Below are positions 53,001 through 61,122 of a stretch of DNA of 64,000 nt, piece by piece. Under the pieces are notes generated by a model. That model worked only from the letters and a program-made list of their open reading frames with translations. It searched no databases and was not told the DNA's origin. The number at the start of each line of letters is the position of its first letter. Within the stretch, counting starts at the first letter, position 1. The DNA is from Drouetiella sp036703255 (lineage in GTDB: Bacteria > Cyanobacteriota > Cyanobacteriia > Elainellales > Elainellaceae). The position numbers and the translations under genes are program-made. Location: assembly GCA_036703255.1 (NCBI GenBank), contig DATNPL010000184.1, positions 1 to 64,000 of the forward strand, written 5' to 3'.

Positions 53001-55893
53001 ACCGATCGAATAACTCCTGGTCAGAATAGGTTTCGTTGATATCGCTAAAGGCACCTAAACTCCTCAGTGCTAGGTTAATGTAGGCAAGTGACAGCTGCGC
53101 CAATCCTTGCTGATTTGCCAAGTACATTGGCTGATCCACTGTTGCGGTTTTATCCTGCGCTTGACCTGCCTCTAGCAAACAGCTCCATCGTTCTGACGCA
53201 GAAAGAAAGTGCTGAAGCTCTCTGGACTGAGTAGATGAATGAGGTGCTTCAATCCAATACCGCTGGCGCTCAAACGGATAGGTGGGTAAGGGGAGGCGAT
53301 CGCGCTTCTCGTGCTGATAAAATCCCGACCCATCCACATGCACCCCCGCTAGCCAAAGGCGACCCAACGTGTTGAGCAGAAATGCCATATCGGACTGTCG
53401 ATCGTGAGGATGGCGGAGCGACGAGAAGATAGCTCTCCCCTCTGCTTGCTGTTTCGTGAGAGTAGCCAACGTTCGACCTGGCCCGACCTCTAGAAAAATT
53501 CGCGTTGAATCCTGCAATAGCTCGGCAACGCCTTCAGAAAATCGCACGGTCTGACGCAGGTGCTTTGCCCAGTAAAGCGGATCGGTGGCATCGGTGGCAG
53601 TCATCCAAGTGCCCGTCACGTTTGAGATCAGCGGGATTTGGGGAGGGTGGAGTTGAATGTGCTTAACCGCTAGCGTGAATGGTTCAGCGATCGCCTCCAT
53701 CATCTCAGAGTGAAAGGCATGGGAGGTATAAAGACGACGAACATTGACCCCTTGATCCGTTAATTGACGTTCCAGAGATTCAATTGCCTCTACCGTTCCC
53801 GAAACCACATTTAAAGCAGGACTGTTGTTGGCTGCGATCGAAAGTTTTTCACCGATCTCGCTAATAAGCCGTTGAACATCGTCTAATAACAACCCGACGG
53901 AGAGCATGGCTCCCTTCGGCTGCTGTTGCATCAATTGTCCGCGTTTAACCACCAACGACAAGGCATCTTCAAGGGAAAAGACTCCCGCCAGACAGGCTGC
54001 CACATATTCCCCAATACTGTGCCCAATCATCGCTACGGGCTGCACGCCCCACGACATCCACAATTGTGCTAGCGCATACTCAATCACAAATAGAGCGGGT
54101 TGGGTAATCGCAGTTTGCTGCAATTGTTGCGTTGCAGCTTCAACCTCTTCTGCGGTGGGGTAGAGAACCTGACGCAAATCAAAGCCGAGTTGGGGATGGA
54201 GTAGGGTGCAGCAGCGATCGCACACTTCCCGAAAAGTTGGTTCGCACTGGTAGAGTTCCCGCGCCATATTCACATACTGTGCGCCCTGACCCGTGAACAT
54301 GAACACAACTGGGCGATCGGAACCTGGATCAATCAATCCATACTGAGGTTCTTCTAACGATTCCACCGCCTCATCTAAAGTTGAACAGACTGCTACACAA
54401 CGATGCTCAAATGCAGTACGCCCGATCTGGAGCGTATAGGCAACATCGGCTAAATTGAGATCAGGATGCTGTTGTAAATGTTGGGTCAGATTATCGGTAA
54501 TGGCATCAAGCGCCGAACGGGTTTTCGCCGAAAGCAGCAATAGCTGATGGGGTCGCGACGGACTGGAAACTTCTGGAGGTGGAGCTTCTTCTAGAACCAT
54601 ATGAACATTGGTGCCGCCAAAGCCAAAGGAGCTGACCCCCGCTCGCCGGGGACTATCCTTGACGTTCCACTCCGTCAGTTTCGTATTGACGTAAAACGGA
54701 CTATTGGCAAAATCAATCTCTGGGTTAGGAGTTTCAAAGTTGAGGCTGGGGGGCAAAACTTTGTGATGCAATGCTAAAACAGTTTTGATTAGTCCGGCCA
54801 TGCCTGCGGCTGCATCTAGATGTCCCACATTGGTCTTGACCGAACCAATGGCACAAAAGCCCGTGTTCGCCGTCCCGATCCGAAAAGCCTGCGTCATAGC
54901 AGCCACTTCGATGGGATCACCCAAGGCCGTGCCAGTCCCATGCGTTTCCAGATAGCTAATCGTGTCTGGCTCTACCTCTGCCATGATCTGAGCGGCGCGA
55001 ATCACCTTGGCTTGTCCCGCTTGACTCGGTGCCGTGTAGCCCACTTTCAACGCCCCATCGTTATTGATGGCAGATCCTTTAATCACGGCATAGATGGCAT
55101 CCCGATCGGCGATCGCATCCTCCAACCGTTTTAGTACTACTGCGCCCAGTCCATTGCCGCCTACAGTGCCGTTGGCTTTGGCATCGAACGCTTTGCAGTG
55201 TCCATCGGGTGAAACAATCTCATCAGGCGATAGGGTCAATTCAGTTTGCGGGACTTTCACAGCAACACCCGCCGCGATCGCCATGTCGCATTCGCCACTC
55301 AACAGACTTTGACAAGCTAAGTGAACCGCGACCAGCGAACTGGAGCAGGCAGTTCCGACACTGACACTCGGCCCCGTCAGATTCAGTTTGTAAGAAACGC
55401 GGGTAGGTAGGTAATCTTTATCCACTCCAATCAGCGTTTGCAAAAATCCCTTGGATGCCATCCAGTCTGGGTTCGGACTGAGGTTATGGAGCAGATATGT
55501 TCCCATGCCCACGCCTGCGTAAACGCCAATAGATTTCTCCTCAGTGGCAGCGGTATAGCCCGCATTCTCTAATGCTTCCCAGGCGCATTCCAAGAACAAC
55601 CGATGCTGTGGGTCCATACTTTCCGCTTCTCTAGGATTGAAGCCAAAGAATGCTGCATCAAAGTATTCAATATCGGCTAGAACGGCACCCGCTTTGATCC
55701 GGCGATCGCCTTGATGAGATGGTGCTGTTGGTGATGGCTGCTCTGCGTTAGAAAGAACTGTGTTAGAAAAAGCTGAGACTGATTCTACTCCTGCCTTTAA
55801 ATTTTCCCAAAATTGGTCAAGCGTCTGGCTGCCGGGAAATCGTCCAGCAAGACCAATAATCGCAATCTCTAACCCGTTGAATTGAGTATTCAT
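50044..55893 (-). CDS. Type I PKS module with C-methyltransferase: KS-AT-cMT-KR-ACP
   Basis: 1949 residues from the ATG at 55893; the longer frame starts at a TTG two codons earlier. KS 10-430 (TACSSSLVAVH, ETHGTGTALGDP, SVKTNVGHLDAAAG); AT 535-830 (GHSIGEY, SHAFH, a malonyl-type pattern); methyltransferase 1000-1270 (ILEIGSGIGHITDELLP, LLAPGGFLLVWE); KR about 1490-1680 (LITGGLGAIGLALA, CSSRAAINPVFG, SYAAANTF); ACP 1860-1930 (ELGGHSLMATQV). The layout equals the PKS half of yersiniabactin HMWP1. It should add a C2 unit to the first thiazoline, methylate the alpha carbon and reduce the keto group. The last residues, DDRAEIEL, match the tail of the other protein that precedes a TubC domain. Confidence 0.93.
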   Translation of the reverse strand: MNTQFNGLEIAIIGLAGRFPGSQTLDQFWENLKAGVESVSAFSNTVLSNAEQPSPTAPSHQGDRRIKAGAVLADIEYFDAAFFGFNPREAESMDPQHRLFLECAWEALENAGYTAATEEKSIGVYAGVGMGTYLLHNLSPNPDWMASKGFLQTLIGVDKDYLPTRVSYKLNLTGPSVSVGTACSSSLVAVHLACQSLLSGECDMAIAAGVAVKVPQTELTLSPDEIVSPDGHCKAFDAKANGTVGGNGLGAVVLKRLEDAIADRDAIYAVIKGSAINNDGALKVGYTAPSQAGQAKVIRAAQIMAEVEPDTISYLETHGTGTALGDPIEVAAMTQAFRIGTANTGFCAIGSVKTNVGHLDAAAGMAGLIKTVLALHHKVLPPSLNFETPNPEIDFANSPFYVNTKLTEWNVKDSPRRAGVSSFGFGGTNVHMVLEEAPPPEVSSPSRPHQLLLLSAKTRSALDAITDNLTQHLQQHPDLNLADVAYTLQIGRTAFEHRCVAVCSTLDEAVESLEEPQYGLIDPGSDRPVVFMFTGQGAQYVNMARELYQCEPTFREVCDRCCTLLHPQLGFDLRQVLYPTAEEVEAATQQLQQTAITQPALFVIEYALAQLWMSWGVQPVAMIGHSIGEYVAACLAGVFSLEDALSLVVKRGQLMQQQPKGAMLSVGLLLDDVQRLISEIGEKLSIAANNSPALNVVSGTVEAIESLERQLTDQGVNVRRLYTSHAFHSEMMEAIAEPFTLAVKHIQLHPPQIPLISNVTGTWMTATDATDPLYWAKHLRQTVRFSEGVAELLQDSTRIFLEVGPGRTLATLTKQQAEGRAIFSSLRHPHDRQSDMAFLLNTLGRLWLAGVHVDGSGFYQHEKRDRLPLPTYPFERQRYWIEAPHSSTQSRELQHFLSASERWSCLLEAGQAQDKTATVDQPMYLANQQGLAQLSLAYINLALRSLGAFSDINETYSDQELFDRYGIMPRYQLLVSQWLQVLVEQGHLQQNQGRFTHLISCSLESVNALLETVRVEWADSPQVIDLVQRCGENLRSVLIGKTEPLTLFKGLLYDFNSIENLASEFPPHSYYSKIIRAILQQAVESLPSIAHLRILEIGSGIGHITDELLPLLPLSQTHYCFADVGNSFFHEASKKFSQYASIACRALDLDQPLTEQGFAKHSVDVAIAVKSLHIAKNIEATLQQIHELLAPGGFLLVWEKTQQTPDFYMTWALLMNPAPDEAHRLKNPYLSQEQWQDVLQASGFVQVAAFPETDVFGQRLLIAQAATSASPSVPAAFTAPLQPSDLMSPLHLGKKPDLADWFYVPTWKRALLSQLFQFERQILQPERWLVFGDRHQCDLAAQLLRQLQHDGQDVITVGIGEQFVCQNQTLDSPQEYTLNPQNRDDYDALLKALQAQNWIPTQILHLWTITPQHDPICIPLETVDQTQVTGFYSLLFLVQALGKQNVTQALQLAVISNHLQSVTGEEPISLEKSTVLGAVKVIPQEYPNIRCRSIDVLLPDTDSRLKLLIDSLLTELRADTSDDIIVYRGKHRWIPAFDSVRLDEAFEGTSRLRQGGVYLITGGLGAIGLALASHLAQAAQAKLILVGRSAFPDRQDWETWLTMHDKDDRVSNKIRKLKQLEDLGAEVWVAEADVTQLESMQQAIAQAQTKLGQINGVIHAAGILKEGAIGRTTLEDAEKVLAPKVKGALVLDAILNKVQLDFFICCSSRAAINPVFGQISYAAANTFLDAFAYYKTANAGTPTISINWISPWQEGGIAVEAAKKLAQLQPNSSSSADLLKHGLSDSEGIKAFSRIMGSSFPQVLVSTTDLFADGDQQEDSSLNSLDTSAFQNRSEPTQSTYPRPPLSYPYVPPRNELEQAIAQIWQQFLGIDPVGIHDSFFELGGHSLMATQVMVQMSGVAQVNLSLNVLFEQPTVAEIAQYIERIRCVAHNLQSSIHADSDDRAEIEL

Positions 55894-55939
55894 CCACAAA
55901 CTCTTTGATACTTTTTAGACTATGCAATTCTTAAAAAAT

Positions 55940-58900
55940 TCAGGTCTGCTTAGATTGTTTCAGACGTTGTTTAAGACGATCCTTTCCTTGAGCTAATTTT
56001 TGTTCTCTATCGGCGATCGGCTGGATGAACACAGGAGTGGAGTGATCTTGATTAAGGCGCTGAGCTAATGTTTTCACCGTTGGGTAATAAAATAGATCGA
56101 TCAGCGAAATTGACGTTGTTTCATCTGGTAATGCGTTGAGAAGCGATCGATACACTTTCGCCAGCAATAATGAGTTTCCTCCCATGTCAAAAAAGTTATC
56201 ATTAATGCCTACTTTGGATAGTTCTAGAATGTCTTGAAAGATAGTAGCTACCGTTTGCTCCAGTCCATTGTGAGGAGCAATATAGGTCGCCTCTACGGTA
56301 TGAATCTGAGCATTGTGCGTGAGCAATGCGTTGCGATCGACTTTGCCATTGGTCGATAGAGGGAGTGCGTCCAAAAACACAAACGCCGATGGCACCATGT
56401 GAGCAGGCAACTTCTGATGGAGAAACTGTTTGAGTTCTTCAGGATTAGCGGTGGATTCAGAATTATCCACCACATAGGCGACTAACCGATCGGGATGCGG
56501 CGCCACAGCAACAATAGCCGATCGCACCTGTGGATGCTGGGTCAAGGTTGCCTCAATTTCACCCGCCTCAATCCGCTGTCCCCGAATCTTGATTTGGAAA
56601 TCGACTCGTCCCAAAAACTCGATCTGTCCATTGGGTAAATAACGACCCAAATCTCCTGTGCGGTAGAGTCGTTCCCCCGTGTGAGGATGAGTCATAAACT
56701 GAGCGTGAGTCTTTTCTTGAGCGCGCCAGTAGCCTTTTGCCACCTGCACTCCGGCACAGTACATCTGACCGGGAATCCAAATCGGACAGTCTTCCAGAGC
56801 GTCATTCAAAATGTAATATTTTGAGTTTGCCATCGGCTGACCATAGGGAATACTCTTCCACATTGGGTCAACCTGTTCAATTAAATATCCAATATTCCAA
56901 ATGGTGGTTTCCGTCGGCCCGCCAATGCTGAGAATTTGTGTAGTAGGCACTAACTTTCTAAGCCGATCGGGCAAAGAAACGGGTAGCCAATCACCTCCTA
57001 AAATCGTTAACCGCAGACTGTTGGGGAGGTCGATCGCCTGTTCTTCAGCCTGGTCTACCAGCATCTCCATGAGAGCGGGAACGGAGTTCCACAGCGTCAC
57101 CTGTTCGCGTTCCATCCAGGCTGCCCAGTGGCTAGGGTTTTTGACAGCATCCGCGTCGGGCATGACGATCGCACCCCCAGCGCTCAGCAAGCCAAAAATG
57201 TCGTATACCGAGAGATCATGATGGAGTGCGGTCAGAGCCAAAATTCGATCTTGGGCATTCACATGAAAGCGTTGGTTGGTGTGAACCACGACATTCGCCA
57301 CATTGCGATGGGTGATCATCACGCCTTTGGGATTGCCCGTAGAACCAGAAGTATAAATAATATAGGCTAAGTCATCAGCAGACTGAACAGACGGCAGCGG
57401 CTCTACACTTTGCCGATCGCAATCACCCGCATCGATACACAAGCATTCAATATCTTCAGGAAAATTTAGTTTTTTTACCAGTCGAGATTGCGTCAGAACG
57501 ATCGTCGCTTGACTATTCTCCAGCAGATATCCCAGCCGTTCCTGCGGCAAAGTTGGATCGATAGGCACGTAGGCGGCTCCAGATGCCAAAATACCCAGGA
57601 CGGCAACGATTTGCTCCCATCCTTTTTCCATGGCGATCGCCACCCCTTGATTAGGAACGACTCCCAATTGACGCAATCGATGTCCGACTTGGTTAGAGCG
57701 ATCGGACAATTCTTGATACGTCAAGATGCATTGCGAGGTGATGACTGCCGGATCGTTTGCGTGAATAGGAACTTGCTCTATAAATAAATCTTGCAAGAGC
57801 GTATCTGGAATAGGTGCATCAGTTGCGTTGACTGCCTCTCGTTGCAACCGTTGAGCTGGAGGCAGGAGGGATCGCGTTGTTTCTACCCAGCTAGATTCAG
57901 CGTGGGCGAGCTGCTTGAGAAGCCGCCCATAGGACTCAAACATGGCATCAATTAGCCCCTCTGGGAATAATCCCTCTACCACATCCCAATTAAAGGTCAG
58001 CGTCTCTTTCTCCTCCCAAACTTGCACATCCATCCAGGCTTGAGAGGCTTGGCTAATGCCATAGACCCTCTCGCCAAAGTGGCTAAAGGTTAGGGTTTCC
58101 TGTCCCAGAGAGCGGAAGCCCAGCGTACTCGTGAAAATGATTGGCATCGCACTTGGCGGCGTTCCTTGTTTCCGAGCGAGTTCTCGGATCACTCGTACTC
58201 CACTAAAGTAGCGGTGTTCTAAATCTTGCCAAAGCTGCTTTTGAAGACGGATTGCTCGATCTCTAAAAGGGGCGGGAGTGGAATGATCGATCGCTAAGAG
58301 CGTGACAGAGGTGAAATCGCCAATCAGGGAGTTGACTTGCGGATGCAGGGGCAGCCGATTGAACAAGGCAAGATTAATCGTAAATTGTGGGTGCTTGCTC
58401 CAACCCGCCAGGATTTCGGCAAAAGCTGCTAGCAACAGTGCAGAGGGCGTTAAGCCCATTTGTGCCGATCGCTGCTTCAACTGCTGCCAGTCGGCTTGTT
58501 CTAATCGATCTTCATAGCGCCGACTCCGATGCTGCTTCAGATCTTTGGGATGTTTGGCCAGCGGTAAGTCAGGCGCGGCAGGTAAAGTATCCAAACGGCT
58601 CAGCCAGTATGCCTGCGATCGCGCATACAGTTCTGTGGCTTGCAGCGCTTGCTCTGCAAGCACATAGTCGCGGAACGAGAGTTCTAATGGGGGTAATAAC
58701 GTTTCAGGCTGTGCATCCGGATGTGTGTACAATTGCGCCCATTCATCAAACAGACGGAACAAACTCCAGGCATCAAACACCTGCAAATCGTAGCTGATAT
58801 GCAATCGCACCCTATCTCCATCCAGGCACGTTGCACAAAATTCAAACAGCGGCCACTGATCAGCAGGCACCACCTGATGAGAGAGGCGATCGCGAATTTC

Positions 58901-59407
58901 CTCCAGCGTTTGGCGAACCTGATTTTCCGCCTTTCCTCTCAGATCAAACACCTGCATTTGATAGGGCGGTACGGTCTTTTGCACCTGTTGCTGACCGTCT
59001 GGTAGGACGATCGCCCGTAGCATATCGTGCCGATCGATCAGCGTTTGCAGTGCAGCATTCAGTCGCTCTAGGTCTAAGTTCTGTCCTTCAATTTCGTAAT
59101 AGCCATGATTGGCAACTTCTCCTAACTCTAATACGCCGCTCCTTCCAACCCAGAAGGCATATTGCATATCCGTTAGGGGAAATGGCTCATAGCGCGATTC
59201 AGGCAAGGGCATCAGGATGGGAAGCGCAGTGGAGCCGCCAACCTGACTGTTTAGCAACTGGATAATTTCTGCCTTATGCTCAGCGAGTGCGCAACGCAGT
59301 TCGGGCGTGATTGCACCTTGCGGTGCGTCAACCTCCAGTGAATTGCCGTTGACAGCAAGTTTGACACCGTTGCTAGAGAGAGTCGTTAACAGTGAATGTA
59401 GTTCCAT
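55940..59407 (-). CDS. Heterocyclizing NRPS module: TubC dock-Cy-A-T
   Basis: 1155 residues. TubC docking domain 1-55; Cy 65-490 with an intact DxxxxDxxS motif (D-L-Q-V-F-D-A-W-S); A 510-1000 (DLAYIIYTSGSTGNPKG, SIGGPTETTIW, KIRGQRIEAGE, NGKVDRNALL); T 1050-1120 (DMGGNSLLLAK). Specificity residues D-L-Y-N-I-G-I-I-W-K are cysteine-like and identical to those of the other Cy protein. No oxidase domain is present, so the ring should stay a thiazoline. As first NRPS of the line it should take the aryl group from the KASIII-ACP protein, whose gene ends one base upstream. The basic C-terminus (KDRLKQRLKQSKQT) faces the following PKS. Confidence 0.93.
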   Translation of the reverse strand: MELHSLLTTLSSNGVKLAVNGNSLEVDAPQGAITPELRCALAEHKAEIIQLLNSQVGGSTALPILMPLPESRYEPFPLTDMQYAFWVGRSGVLELGEVANHGYYEIEGQNLDLERLNAALQTLIDRHDMLRAIVLPDGQQQVQKTVPPYQMQVFDLRGKAENQVRQTLEEIRDRLSHQVVPADQWPLFEFCATCLDGDRVRLHISYDLQVFDAWSLFRLFDEWAQLYTHPDAQPETLLPPLELSFRDYVLAEQALQATELYARSQAYWLSRLDTLPAAPDLPLAKHPKDLKQHRSRRYEDRLEQADWQQLKQRSAQMGLTPSALLLAAFAEILAGWSKHPQFTINLALFNRLPLHPQVNSLIGDFTSVTLLAIDHSTPAPFRDRAIRLQKQLWQDLEHRYFSGVRVIRELARKQGTPPSAMPIIFTSTLGFRSLGQETLTFSHFGERVYGISQASQAWMDVQVWEEKETLTFNWDVVEGLFPEGLIDAMFESYGRLLKQLAHAESSWVETTRSLLPPAQRLQREAVNATDAPIPDTLLQDLFIEQVPIHANDPAVITSQCILTYQELSDRSNQVGHRLRQLGVVPNQGVAIAMEKGWEQIVAVLGILASGAAYVPIDPTLPQERLGYLLENSQATIVLTQSRLVKKLNFPEDIECLCIDAGDCDRQSVEPLPSVQSADDLAYIIYTSGSTGNPKGVMITHRNVANVVVHTNQRFHVNAQDRILALTALHHDLSVYDIFGLLSAGGAIVMPDADAVKNPSHWAAWMEREQVTLWNSVPALMEMLVDQAEEQAIDLPNSLRLTILGGDWLPVSLPDRLRKLVPTTQILSIGGPTETTIWNIGYLIEQVDPMWKSIPYGQPMANSKYYILNDALEDCPIWIPGQMYCAGVQVAKGYWRAQEKTHAQFMTHPHTGERLYRTGDLGRYLPNGQIEFLGRVDFQIKIRGQRIEAGEIEATLTQHPQVRSAIVAVAPHPDRLVAYVVDNSESTANPEELKQFLHQKLPAHMVPSAFVFLDALPLSTNGKVDRNALLTHNAQIHTVEATYIAPHNGLEQTVATIFQDILELSKVGINDNFFDMGGNSLLLAKVYRSLLNALPDETTSISLIDLFYYPTVKTLAQRLNQDHSTPVFIQPIADREQKLAQGKDRLKQRLKQSKQT

Positions 59408-59408
59408 A

Positions 59409-60917
59409 TTACAGACTCAATGTTTCTCGGTATTTTGCGGGAGTATCGGCAGTAGGACTTGAATTCGATGCCGTTAAGCTGGCTAAGATCAACTGGTTAA
59501 GGACTCGTTCTGCAAACTGGGCGATCGTGGTTTCGCCAAAGAATTGTTCCATTGGTACTTGCACCTGTAAATCTTTTTCAATCCGGCTTTTCAGCGTTAG
59601 CGCCAGCAAGGAGTCCAGCAATGTAGCAAAAGATTGTTGAGACGTGAGCTGAGTTTGGGGGAGTTGCAACGAGTTTGCCAGCCAGTTCAGAAGATAGGCT
59701 TCTAGCCTCTGCTGTCTTTGCGTTGGCTCAGCCTTTAGCAGTTCTTCTCTGGAGAGTATGCCTGAATCGAAAGATTCTTCTTCTGCATCTCCCCCGGCGC
59801 AAAGCACCTTTTCTTGCTCTGCGGTAACGCCGATAGGAGGCGCAGGCACTGTCCCTAATCCCACTTTCCCCCAACGCATCACGGTAGCGCCAGCCGTTGC
59901 CCCTGCACCATTCGTGTAAACGAGAACGAGGTCGTTTTCGCGCAGTTTGCCTGATGCAGCCGCGTGGTAGAGATTGGCGATCGGCAAGACCGCACCCACA
60001 TTGGCGTATCGCGGATAAAGATTAATCGTCCGGGCTGGATCGATCCCCAAGGCTCGAGCACAGACGCTGGCGTACCAGGCTGTGGGCGTATTAAAGGCAA
60101 AAAAATCGATTTGATCAAGCTGAACGCCCGCCTTTGTGACGGCCTCTTCGCAGCAGGTGCGGACAAACGCTACAGCAGTTTCAGCGATCGCACTGGCATT
60201 CTCTCCTGTTCGAGTCCGTATTCGAGGCACGCCTTGGGCATCGGCAACTAGCTCATGCGCGTAAGCCCCGCACGTCTCACGGGTGCTGATAAGAGAGGTA
60301 CTCAAAACTCCTTGATGGGGTTGGAGCGAACTAACCACCAATGCCCCCACCCCATCTCCCATCGACCAAGAGAGGGTATCGGCTTCATCTACCGCACGAG
60401 AGCCAAATTGTGAAACCACCACTAGCGCATTGCGATACTCTCCTGCCTGCACCAAGCGGTGGGCAGTCTGAAGAGCAACCAACGCACTCGAACAGGTAGA
60501 TTCCAGATTCCAGGCAGGACAGCGTAATCTCAACTGGCGGGCAATAGAGGGCGCATTGCCGACAAGCTCTGAAAAGAGGGTGCTAGCGATCGCCAGCTCA
60601 ATGTCGTCAGGGCAAAGGTTCGCTGCCGCCAGCGCATCTTGAGCGGCACAGCACTCCAGCATCAGGGGTGACTCCGCTTCAGCCAAAATTCGTCGCTCAA
60701 CATTGCCCCGGAACGGATCATTTAAGTAAGGCGCTACTTCCTGTGACCAGATATCAAGCTCAGGATTGCTGTAGGAAGACCGAGTTTTGGATGAGCGAAC
60801 TCTTTTAGCCTGAGCGTTAGCCAGCTCTGGAAACGTTTCGTACCAATACTCGTTTGTCCGAATCACGCTTGGAAAGCTGACAGCCAGCGAACAAATACCA
60901 ACGGCGGAACCCGTCAT
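59409..60917 (-). CDS. KASIII-like acyltransferase fused to an acyl carrier protein (loading protein)
   Basis: 502 residues. Residues 1-350 are a thiolase fold of the KASIII type, with nucleophile Cys142 (ESTCSSALVALQ) and the Asn of the triad at 306 (YANVGAVLPIAN). The HQAN histidine position is replaced: FNTPTA at 275-280, with Asn276 where His is expected. Residues 395-480 are a carrier domain with Ser436 in LLDSLLAL. Loss of His argues against decarboxylative condensation and for simple acyl transfer, as in KASIII-like acyl shuttles. The tail YRETLSL is followed in the operon by a TubC-type NRPS. I infer that it loads the aryl starter. A GGAG ribosome site precedes the ATG; the leader is about 130 bases. 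Confidence 0.88.
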   Translation of the reverse strand: MTGSAVGICSLAVSFPSVIRTNEYWYETFPELANAQAKRVRSSKTRSSYSNPELDIWSQEVAPYLNDPFRGNVERRILAEAESPLMLECCAAQDALAAANLCPDDIELAIASTLFSELVGNAPSIARQLRLRCPAWNLESTCSSALVALQTAHRLVQAGEYRNALVVVSQFGSRAVDEADTLSWSMGDGVGALVVSSLQPHQGVLSTSLISTRETCGAYAHELVADAQGVPRIRTRTGENASAIAETAVAFVRTCCEEAVTKAGVQLDQIDFFAFNTPTAWYASVCARALGIDPARTINLYPRYANVGAVLPIANLYHAAASGKLRENDLVLVYTNGAGATAGATVMRWGKVGLGTVPAPPIGVTAEQEKVLCAGGDAEEESFDSGILSREELLKAEPTQRQQRLEAYLLNWLANSLQLPQTQLTSQQSFATLLDSLLALTLKSRIEKDLQVQVPMEQFFGETTIAQFAERVLNQLILASLTASNSSPTADTPAKYRETLSL

Positions 60918-61051
60918 GCGATCACTCCGATGAAGGGTGGTAAAAAAATCTTGTAGAAGGTTTAACTTAGGGGGCAGTAGCCGCTCAGGTTAGCTGTGAA
61001 CTAATCATGGAGATTAGTAATCAAGAATCTTTTGCAAATAGTGACATGAAA

Positions 61052-61118
61052 ATAATAGGGGGCTGAAGCCAGGGTTTTCTTTGTAAAGTGGACTTTTTCC
61101 TTTGCAAAGCGGACTTTT
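61052..61118 (-). promoter_or_regulatory. Probable AraC-activated promoter of assembly-line operon
   Basis: Two 19-base direct repeats start at 61079 (CTTTGTAAAGTGGACTTTT) and 61100 (CTTTGCAAAGCGGACTTTT), 17 of 19 identical, with a 21-base period. A -10-like TATTAT (minus strand, 61052-61057) lies 21 bases beyond the proximal unit. The arrangement is the same as at 15058-15124 upstream of the aminotransferase operon. It lies between the AraC gene and the KASIII gene, where an autogenous activator would act. Confidence 0.75.
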
Positions 61119-61122
61119 GTCG

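Noticed and set aside
15201..60917. Identity with the yersiniabactin or anachelin pathways
   Set aside because: Yersiniabactin lacks the oxidase, the extender cassette and the peptide modules. Anachelin, as I know it, has no heterocyclization domains and ends in a tyrosine-derived unit.
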